From contig CAYRFV010000283.1 of assembly GCA_964423545.1 (NCBI GenBank), positions 1 through 7,083 on the forward strand: DNA of 7,083 nucleotides, given 5' to 3'. Under the pieces are notes generated by a model. That model was given only the letters and a program-made list of their open reading frames with translations. It made no database searches and was not told where the DNA came from. The first letter of the stretch is position 1. Every line of letters starts with the position of its first letter. The stretch is from JALOOE01 sp964423545 (GTDB lineage: Bacteria; Chloroflexota; Anaerolineae; CG2-30-64-16). A program made the position numbers and the translations under genes. Below are positions 1-5,846 of the stretch, one piece after another.

Positions 1-33
1 AGAAGAGCATAGAGGGTCGGCGCCGGGAGCCGG

Positions 34-1338
34 CTATGGCCGCGCAAACGCGACAGCAGCGTCCCGACCCGCCGCCGACTCGGCTCGGCGACGATACTCA
101 CTCATCTCCACCACACTGCTCTCGAGTCGCGACTCCTCCGCTGCAAACGCCATCAGATGGCTCTCCAGCGACTCGCGGCCGCTCGTAAGCGCATCCGCTT
201 CGCCGCGCAGCGCGGCCAGAAAACTGCGCACCACGCCGAAATCGCCGCCGCCATGGCCGCTTGCCGAGGCGGGGATTTCGATCTGCTCCCGCCGATTCGT
301 CAGATGGTCATGAACTTCGATCCAGCCGTCGTGGTAGTCGAACTTCCCCCGCAGCGTGGCACGCGTGCCGTCATAGCGCATCGTGCGCGATTCCTCGTAC
401 GAGTGCCCGTGCATGAAGAGCACGACGGTCGCGCCGCCCTCAAACTGCATGTTCACCGTCTGCGTGTCCACCACATCATTATCGCAGTGGTAGACGCAGC
501 GACCATAAGGGCCGGTCTCCAGTGCACGCTGCCGGGCCTCCAGACTCGCGTCCTCGCTGATGACGGAGATCGGCCAGCCGCTGTAGTTGGGAACGAGGTA
601 GAGCTTGCGAGCATCCCAGGGGCACTGATCGGCCACAGGGCAGCCATCCGTACACCGCTGCGCAGCGCCGGCGGGCGCATTCTCCGGCCGATAGTGGATC
701 AGTTTGCCGAAGGACTGCAACTTCTCAGCCTTGCGCCCCATGTTCCAGTACAGCACATCCAGGTCGTGGCAGCACTTCGCCAGGATCATCGGACTGGAGG
801 TTGCGAAGTTCCGCCAGTTCCCGCGCACGAAGCTGTGCGCCATGTGCCAGTAGACGACATTCTCACGATGCTCGACGGTGATGATCTCCCCCAGCCGGCC
901 CGAATTCAGGACTTCATGCAGCCTGGCGAAGAACGGCGAAAAGCGAAGCACATGGCAGACCTGGAGCAGCTTCCCGTGGCGCTCAGCAGCCTTCACGAGC
1001 TCGACGACATGGCTCAACCGCTCGGCTATCGGCTTCTCAAGGAGCACGTCATAGCCCGCGTCGAAGGCCGCCAGCGTGGAGGGATGATGCGTCTGGTCCT
1101 GGGTCATATTGAAGAGGGCGTCGGCGATGCGCCCCTTTGCCAGCAGGTCCTCCCAGGTGGCGAACTGGCGCTCCGGCGGGATGGAATGCGCGGCGGCAAA
1201 GCGTTCCCGGCGCACCGGATGCGGCTCGGCGACCGCGACGAACTTGAGCTCGTGCGGGTATGCCTGGGCGTACGGACCGTAGCTGAAATGGCCACGGGAT
1301 CCGGCGCCCAGAAGGACGGCGGTGATCGGCTGGGACAT
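34..1338 (-). CDS. Gfo/Idh/MocA family NAD(P)-dependent oxidoreductase
   Basis: Probable cytoplasmic NAD(P)-dependent dehydrogenase acting on a sugar, cyclitol or glycoside; the substrate cannot be read from sequence. At 434 aa it has an N-terminal Rossmann fold with a GAGSRG dinucleotide loop (residues 11-16) and the family EKP motif (101-103) carrying the usual catalytic-type lysine K102, then a larger C-terminal alpha/beta domain. The motif around HDLD (191-194) is preceded by AKCC, so the Asp usual in the family's Lys-Asp-His set is Ala here. A Cys-rich insert follows (C229, C233, C239, then C281 and C285 near GPYGRC), shared as I recall by one subfamily. Start: two adjacent ATGs at 1341 and 1338; GAGGAG at 1345-1350 lies 6 nt from the second, which I chose. 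The frame stays open upstream to 1473, but that stretch is Arg-rich and lacks family features. The MFS gene lies upstream on the same strand, so the two are probably co-transcribed. Confidence 0.93.
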   Translation of the reverse strand: MSQPITAVLLGAGSRGHFSYGPYAQAYPHELKFVAVAEPHPVRRERFAAAHSIPPERQFATWEDLLAKGRIADALFNMTQDQTHHPSTLAAFDAGYDVLLEKPIAERLSHVVELVKAAERHGKLLQVCHVLRFSPFFARLHEVLNSGRLGEIITVEHRENVVYWHMAHSFVRGNWRNFATSSPMILAKCCHDLDVLYWNMGRKAEKLQSFGKLIHYRPENAPAGAAQRCTDGCPVADQCPWDARKLYLVPNYSGWPISVISEDASLEARQRALETGPYGRCVYHCDNDVVDTQTVNMQFEGGATVVLFMHGHSYEESRTMRYDGTRATLRGKFDYHDGWIEVHDHLTNRREQIEIPASASGHGGGDFGVVRSFLAALRGEADALTSGRESLESHLMAFAAEESRLESSVVEMSEYRRRAESAAGRDAAVAFARP

Positions 1339-1536
1339 CATGCGCTCCTCTCGAACGTGTGGTTGGACAGCAGGCCGTGGCCTGGCTCCGGAAAGGCGAA
1401 CAACGCTCCGCCCGTCAGGCCGCCGGCGGCCCCAGGCGTGCGCTGCGCGATGGCGTCGGACAATCCGCCGCATCGATGACGGCTCGCCGACTGCTCGCCC
1501 GATCTGCAGCGACGCCTATCGAGCAAATCCTCGCGA
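1339..1536. other. Intergenic gap between MFS and oxidoreductase genes
   Basis: This 198-bp stretch lies between the MFS stop and the oxidoreductase start, both on the minus strand. I see no credible -35/-10 pair on the minus strand and no hairpin followed by a T-run, so read-through from the MFS gene is likely. It contains a perfect 14-bp palindrome, GGCCGCCGGCGGCC, at 1418-1431. It also contains a weak 62-codon minus-strand frame (1526 to 1338, TTG start) whose stop overlaps the first ATG of the oxidoreductase as ATGA. Neither is convincing as a functional element. Confidence 0.5.
1345..1350 (-). promoter_or_regulatory. Ribosome binding site of the Gfo/Idh/MocA gene
   Basis: GAGGAG on the minus strand, 6 nt before the ATG at 1338 and only 3 nt before the ATG at 1341. 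It favours the second of the two adjacent start codons and argues against the in-frame upstream extension to 1473. Confidence 0.75.
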
Positions 1537-2799
1537 TCAGGTTGCAGTCCTCTCGGTGCGACGCCGCAGGGCCAGGAAGCAGGCAGCGCTCAGCAGTGCG
1601 GTGATCGCGAAGGCCACCCACATGAACGGAAAGCCGCGCACCTGCACCAGGGTGCCGCCGAGATAGAGACCCACAAGCTGGCCCGCGCCCGACACGGTGT
1701 TCAGCAGACCGCTGTTGGCGCCGCGCGTCTGCTCATTGCCCACTTCCACTGCAAATGTCATGGCATTGGCCGTGTAGCTGCCGAAAGTCACCCCCCGAAC
1801 GATCTGAACGCCCAACAGCGTCACAAGCGCTCCGCTCAGCAGCAGGTATCCAAGCATCACGAGCGACGCACCCACGCCGCCCGCCGCCAACAAGGCGGCG
1901 CGGCCGACGACGTCGGAGAGCTGTCCCGCCATCAACATCGACGGCGCCTCGATCAGCCCCGCGAGCCCCCACAGGCTGCTGATCGCCGTCTTGGCATAGC
2001 CGAGCGACGCCATGTAGTTGGGCCACATCGATGCTTGTCCGTTCCAGGTCATCTGCCAGAGGAAGACGCCGGCCAGGAAGAGCCACGGCAGGCCCAGCCG
2101 GACGACGGAGAGTGGACGACGAAGCAGGATCGGCGGCCGTTGAGCGCGGATCTCATTCGACCGGACGCGGCGCGGCTCGCGCAGCGCCATCGCGATCAGC
2201 GCCGCCACGACGTAGCACAGGGCGGCGGCGACGAACGTCACGCGCAGCGAATAGGCATCCGCGATCCTGCCGCCGATGAACGCCCCGCCGGCAAAAGCCA
2301 GCGAACCGATGCCTCGATAGGCGCCCATCCGCTTGCCACGCGCGCCGCCGGAGGAGAGCAGATCGCCCATCAGCGCCAGGCTCGTGGTGCTGTAGCCCGC
2401 CATCGCAGCGGCTTCAGCCAGCCGAACGACCCAGGCGCCGTTGAAGCTCGTCACCTGGCTCAGCAGAAAATAGGCAACGGCCACGCCGGTCAAGCCCCCG
2501 ACGATGAGCGGTTTGCGGCGGCCCAGCGCGTCAGAGCCGCGGCCCCAGAGGTAGCTGCTGACCAGGGCGACCGCTGCGGTCGTCGTCAAGATGATCGCAA
2601 TGCGGCCGTAATCCGCACCTAACGACTGAAGATAGAGCGTGACCAGCGGCGAGCTGATGCCGATCGCAGCGTAGACCAGGGCGATGATGGCGGTGAGGAG
2701 TACGATGCTGTTCAAGGAGTTCTTCCCAGGCCGGATGGGGTGATCGAGCACCTGGAGCATTCTAGCACGCCCGCCGCGAGCCGTCCAGTTGCCCTGCAT
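1537..2799 (-). CDS. Major facilitator superfamily (MFS) transporter
   Basis: Inner-membrane secondary transporter, probably 12 membrane helices, 420 aa from the chosen start. Motif A in the loop between helices 2 and 3 is clear (residues 84-98, with GRGSDALGRRKPL). A degenerate second copy (SDVVGR, about 295-300) sits between helices 8 and 9, the usual two-fold MFS repeat. The central loop (about 207-230) is basic and rich in Arg. The substrate is unknown; the neighbours suggest a sugar or sugar-derived product, but drug-efflux-type MFS proteins share the same motif. Start: the ATG at 2799 has AAGGGA 6 nt upstream, while the ATG at 2760 gives a more typical short N-terminus before helix 1 but has no good ribosome site. 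The longest frame begins with TTG at 2877 and is unlikely. The gene is divergent from the isomerase and precedes the oxidoreductase. Confidence 0.9.
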   Translation of the reverse strand: MQGNWTARGGRARMLQVLDHPIRPGKNSLNSIVLLTAIIALVYAAIGISSPLVTLYLQSLGADYGRIAIILTTTAAVALVSSYLWGRGSDALGRRKPLIVGGLTGVAVAYFLLSQVTSFNGAWVVRLAEAAAMAGYSTTSLALMGDLLSSGGARGKRMGAYRGIGSLAFAGGAFIGGRIADAYSLRVTFVAAALCYVVAALIAMALREPRRVRSNEIRAQRPPILLRRPLSVVRLGLPWLFLAGVFLWQMTWNGQASMWPNYMASLGYAKTAISSLWGLAGLIEAPSMLMAGQLSDVVGRAALLAAGGVGASLVMLGYLLLSGALVTLLGVQIVRGVTFGSYTANAMTFAVEVGNEQTRGANSGLLNTVSGAGQLVGLYLGGTLVQVRGFPFMWVAFAITALLSAACFLALRRRTERTAT

Positions 2800-2805
2800 C
2801 GGCTG

Positions 2806-2811
2806 TCCCTT
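2806..2811 (-). promoter_or_regulatory. Putative ribosome binding site of the MFS gene
   Basis: AAGGGA on the minus strand, 6 nt before the ATG at 2799. It is an imperfect Shine-Dalgarno match but better than anything before the alternative ATG at 2760. It overlaps the -35 box of the rightward isomerase promoter by two bases. Confidence 0.45.
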
Positions 2812-2838
2812 GACGCCCTGGTCTCCGTCACCTATACT
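2810..2838 (+). promoter_or_regulatory. Sigma70-type promoter for the isomerase gene
   Basis: TTGACG at 2810-2815 and TATACT at 2833-2838 are separated by exactly 17 nt, each one base from the consensus hexamers TTGACA and TATAAT. The predicted transcription start, near 2844-2846, gives a leader of about 31-33 nt before the ATG at 2877. This is the only near-consensus promoter I found in the window. It lies in the short divergent region, so a regulator binding here could also affect the MFS gene. Confidence 0.72.
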
Positions 2839-2867
2839 GCAAGCTGTTTCGTGACACGGCAGGAGAC

Positions 2868-2873
2868 GAGGAG
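2868..2873 (+). promoter_or_regulatory. Ribosome binding site of the isomerase gene
   Basis: GAGGAG lies 3 nt before the ATG at 2877, and a second AGGAG lies 11 nt before it at 2861-2865. The near copy is a little close and the far copy a little distant, but together they support this start. Confidence 0.65.
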
Positions 2874-2876
2874 CCA

Positions 2877-3839
2877 ATGATCAAGGGCATCGGCATCAAC
2901 TGCGACGATTCAGCCATCGATGGCCGGCTCGATCGACTGGCCCGGGACCTGGAACGGGCCGAAGAGGCGGGTTTCGACGCCTACGAGCTATCTCTGCCGG
3001 CCTGTAATGTCATCCGGTGCGGAAGGATCGACCGCGATGAGCTCGAGCGCGTCGTGGCCGTCTTGGGACGCCATACGCTGCGCTATACCGTTCATGCACC
3101 GATGTCGCTCCGGCTGACGGAGCCGACCGGCTTTCACGAGCAGCTCTTCCTGAACTGCCTGGAAGTCACCCACCGCATCGGTGCTGAGGTCCTGGTCTAC
3201 CACTGCGCCCAGCTGGCGCTGCGTCCGGCAGACCAGGATGCGGAGCGGCTCCCCACGCCGGATGAGCTGGCTGCGGCGTGGCGCATCGAAACACAGGCGC
3301 TCCGCCGGATGGCCAACCGCGCCGCCGCACTCGGGGTGGTCATTGCTGTCGAGAACCGCGATCCGCATCTATGGGAGATTGCGGCCCTCGTCCGGCATGG
3401 ACGGGACGCTGGCCATCTCACCCTCTATCACCAGGGGATGCGCCTCGACCTGATCGCCGAGCAGGTGCGCGAAGTGGGGTCGTCCGCCGTGGGGATCTGC
3501 CTGGATGTCGGACACGCGTTCCTTGCAGCGCCTTACTGGGAGATCGACTTCCTGTCCCAGATTCGCGCCGTCGCTCCCGCCGTGACGCACGTGCACCTCC
3601 ACGACAACTTCGGACGCCTGGACGATCGATGCGACTCGCTGGCTGAGCGCCTCACGTTCGGAGAAGCCGACAATCATCTGCCCCCCGGCTGGGGCGCGAT
3701 CCCGTTGGCGCAAACCCTGACGGCGCTCAGCCAGTCGGGCTACGGCGGCTGGCTGACGGTCGAGATCCGGCCGCGTTATGCCGAAGCTCTGGCCGAGATC
3801 CCGGCCGCAGTGCGCAGCCTCCTGCAGGACCGGTCATGA
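2877..3839 (+). CDS. Sugar phosphate isomerase/epimerase family TIM-barrel protein
   Basis: Metal-dependent TIM-barrel enzyme of the xylose-isomerase-like / AP endonuclease 2 superfamily, 320 aa, a normal length for the group and cytoplasmic. Expected strand-end motifs appear in order: TVHAP (71-75, H73), VYHC (107-110, H109), AVENRD (157-162, E159), CLDVGH (209-213, D210 and H213), VHLHDN (239-244, H240 and H242), HLPPGWGAIP (267-276) and TVEIRP (294-299, E296). E159, D210, H240 or H242, and E296 are the likely metal ligands. Family members isomerise or epimerise sugars, or act on keto-glycosides; sequence alone does not settle which. The start is supported by a ribosome site and the upstream promoter. 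It is transcribed alone, divergent from the MFS gene and convergent with the GH20-like gene, overlapping the latter by 6 bp. A true endonuclease IV role is less likely given the carbohydrate neighbours. Confidence 0.92.
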   Translation: MIKGIGINCDDSAIDGRLDRLARDLERAEEAGFDAYELSLPACNVIRCGRIDRDELERVVAVLGRHTLRYTVHAPMSLRLTEPTGFHEQLFLNCLEVTHRIGAEVLVYHCAQLALRPADQDAERLPTPDELAAAWRIETQALRRMANRAAALGVVIAVENRDPHLWEIAALVRHGRDAGHLTLYHQGMRLDLIAEQVREVGSSAVGICLDVGHAFLAAPYWEIDFLSQIRAVAPAVTHVHLHDNFGRLDDRCDSLAERLTFGEADNHLPPGWGAIPLAQTLTALSQSGYGGWLTVEIRPRYAEALAEIPAAVRSLLQDRS

Positions 3840-5756
3840 CAGGTAGTCTCGCCGCATCTTCTCCAGACGACCGACGCTCTCTCTGAAGCCGCCCGGCCGG
3901 CTGCGCGCATGCCAAAGCCGGTGGTACTCAGCGATCAGGCGCTCGGCATCGTCGGCGAGCGCAGCGCGCAACGCTGTATCCTCGCTGCCCTCATCCTTAC
4001 CGATCATCCAGATGCCTCGCCGGGCGCCGTGACGCAGCATGTCGGCAGCCCACGCGAATTCTCGTCGCAGCAGGTCGGCGTCTTTTCGGCGCGAGGCCAC
4101 ACCCTCGTAGCGCGCCATCACGCGGTCGATCTCATCGGTGACCGCGGCCAGGCCGCCTGCATCCAGGCCGGGATACCGGCCGCGATTGGCCGAGAACTGC
4201 TCGTACGTCGCCTGGAGCATCCGCACCGGCACGGTCGCGTTATGAACCTCGACCCCGGTCTTCTGATGCGCGTTGCCCAGGTCATAAGCGATGCGGCCCA
4301 GCACGCCCGTGGCATCCTCGAACGCGTAGAGGCTGACCACTCGAGCGATGTCGGTCTCTCGGTTGGCCTGGCACGCCCAACAGAGCGCTGCGCCATAGGC
4401 AAAGCCGAGATAGCTCACCGGCAACGGCTGCCAGTGTCCGGCATCCCCCCAGTCGGTGATAAGATAGCCGACGGCGCCGTGCTTCAGGCCATTCTCGGCA
4501 GCGTTGCGCAGGTTGCCCAGCGCACTATCGGTCCGCCCAGCCAGGGTGTTCCAGGACCCGGTGCCGGGACAGACATAGAACGGCACGCCGGAGTCGGCAA
4601 AGAGCGCGCCGTGTCGTTCAAAAGGATGGTCTGGCTGATACCCCCATTCGAGCGCCACTGCATCGCGCGGCAGTTCGGGCACCAGCTCCGGATGCTCCAT
4701 GATAATGTCGCCCCAATACTGCATGGTGCGGCCGCGCGCCTTAACCTCCCGATAGATTCGCAGGAGAAAGTCCAGGTACACCCTACCTGCGCCCAGTCTT
4801 TCGACCGCTTCTTTGCTGCGCACCTTGCCCAGGTCAATCGTCTCGTCGCCGCCGACGTTGAACTGCCGGCTTGAGAAGTGCGGCAGCAGCTCATCGAAGA
4901 GGCTGCGCACCAGCTCGATGCTGCCCGGATCGATCGGGCACAGGCTAAGCGGGTGCTCGTAGCGCCCCCAGCGGGTGTCGCATCCGTTCGGGGCGTCGGC
5001 TAGAGGCCGATAGCGATCATGGATCAGCCAGCGCGTCATATGGCCGTAGGAGTTCTGGTTCGGCACAAGCTCGATGAAACGCTCCCGGCACCAGGCATCC
5101 AACGCCAGGATTTCCTCGCCCGTCAGCGGTGAAGCATCGGCCCACACTTCCGGGTGGTTGCGATAGGCGAAGGTGTGCTCTGTATACAACTGGAGCTGGT
5201 TGATCTTCCAGGCGGCCAACAGATCGACCAGCTCCAGCAGGGTCTGCATGGTCGGCACCCGATCGCGGCTGATGTCCAGCATCACGCCGCGGTTAGGGAA
5301 GTCGGGCCAGTCGGAGATGCGAAGAGTCGGAAGGCTGATGGGCCGAGACCGGAGATCGGCAGGCGCGGCGAGAGCTGGCCCCCCGCCACCCGATTCCTGC
5401 ACGCCGCTTTCCAAGAGCTGAACCAGCGTGCAGACGGCATAGAAGATGCCTGCCGGAGCGCCGGCTACTCCATGAATCCCATCGTCGGTGATAGCGAGTT
5501 CGTAGCCCTGGGAGTGGCGCGCGCCGCCCTCGACCACGCTGAAGGTGGCGCCGACCTGGCTGTGGGGCGCTGCAGGGCCGGCGACGATCTCCCACGCGAA
5601 GCCGGATCGAGCGTGCAGAGCATCCCGAAAGCGCCGGGCGCTGAACAGCAACGCGCCGGCGTCGGGACCGTCGATGACGATCAGGCGCCGGTCGACCAGG
5701 GGCAAGAAGCCGCCCGTGTGAATCACGTGACGTGGCCGTGGCAGCAGATCCAACAT
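3834..5756 (-). CDS. GH20-like beta-N-acetylhexosaminidase
   Basis: Probable retaining exo-hexosaminidase, expected to release terminal GlcNAc- or GalNAc-type residues by substrate-assisted catalysis. At 640 aa it shows an N-terminal GH20b-like alpha/beta domain (about 1-140), a catalytic TIM barrel (about 145-465) opening with NRGVMLDISRD (155-165, R156 the likely substrate-binding Arg), and a helical C-terminal region (about 480-640). The acid/base pair is D304-E305 in FNVGGDET; the His usual before this motif (HxGGDE) is Asn300. Aromatic positions W348 and W371 fit the sugar-binding pocket. There is no signal peptide, so it probably acts inside the cell on imported oligosaccharides. The ATG at 5756 has GAGG 5 nt upstream (5762-5765). 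It lies 90 bp downstream of the ABC binding-protein gene, with a hairpin between. Exact substrate uncertain; the GH20-like call is firm. Confidence 0.88.
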   Translation of the reverse strand: MLDLLPRPRHVIHTGGFLPLVDRRLIVIDGPDAGALLFSARRFRDALHARSGFAWEIVAGPAAPHSQVGATFSVVEGGARHSQGYELAITDDGIHGVAGAPAGIFYAVCTLVQLLESGVQESGGGGPALAAPADLRSRPISLPTLRISDWPDFPNRGVMLDISRDRVPTMQTLLELVDLLAAWKINQLQLYTEHTFAYRNHPEVWADASPLTGEEILALDAWCRERFIELVPNQNSYGHMTRWLIHDRYRPLADAPNGCDTRWGRYEHPLSLCPIDPGSIELVRSLFDELLPHFSSRQFNVGGDETIDLGKVRSKEAVERLGAGRVYLDFLLRIYREVKARGRTMQYWGDIIMEHPELVPELPRDAVALEWGYQPDHPFERHGALFADSGVPFYVCPGTGSWNTLAGRTDSALGNLRNAAENGLKHGAVGYLITDWGDAGHWQPLPVSYLGFAYGAALCWACQANRETDIARVVSLYAFEDATGVLGRIAYDLGNAHQKTGVEVHNATVPVRMLQATYEQFSANRGRYPGLDAGGLAAVTDEIDRVMARYEGVASRRKDADLLRREFAWAADMLRHGARRGIWMIGKDEGSEDTALRAALADDAERLIAEYHRLWHARSRPGGFRESVGRLEKMRRDYLS

Positions 5757-5780
5757 GGGAACCTCGGAACGAAGTGGAAA

Positions 5781-5828
5781 GAGGAGAAACCGGGCTCTGC
5801 CGTCATCGCCAAAACCCGGTCTCTCCCC
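5781..5828 (-). terminator. Terminator-like or attenuating hairpin after the SBP gene
   Basis: Arms 5783-5794 and 5815-5826 pair over 12 bp with one G-U wobble in the leftward transcript. The stem extends by two weaker pairs to 5781 and 5828, and the loop is 20 nt (5795-5814). On the minus strand the stem is followed by a short T-containing stretch (TCTTTCC overlapping the stem base) rather than a long T-run, so termination may be partial. Its place just after the binding-protein stop and before the GH20-like gene fits a role in keeping binding-protein mRNA more abundant than the downstream message, as is common in ABC transporter operons. Confidence 0.6.
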
Positions 5829-5846
5829 AAAGAGGATTGGAGCGCG

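Noticed and set aside
22..34. Small hairpin GCCGG-GAG-CCGGC at the oxidoreductase stop, as a terminator
   Set aside because: The stem is only 5 bp and the tail has no T-run; with 33 bases to the window edge it cannot be judged. An ATG at 10 on the minus strand could start a next gene but has no clear ribosome site.
1418..1431. Perfect 14-bp palindrome GGCCGCCGGCGGCC as an operator or repeat element
   Set aside because: It is pure G+C in a GC-rich gap, occurs once, and has no associated promoter, so chance is the simplest reading.
157..1479. A 440-codon plus-strand open frame antisense to the oxidoreductase
   Set aside because: The minus-strand protein has clear Gfo/Idh/MocA motifs throughout; the plus-strand translation has none.
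2800..2877. N-terminal extension of the MFS protein to the TTG at 2877
   Set aside because: The extension is not hydrophobic or family-like, would use TTG, and would overlap the isomerase promoter and leader entirely; a ribosome site exists for the ATG at 2799.
3909..4874. A 321-codon plus-strand open frame antisense to the GH20-like gene
   Set aside because: It mirrors the coding frame of a well-supported hydrolase and has no recognisable domain or ribosome site.
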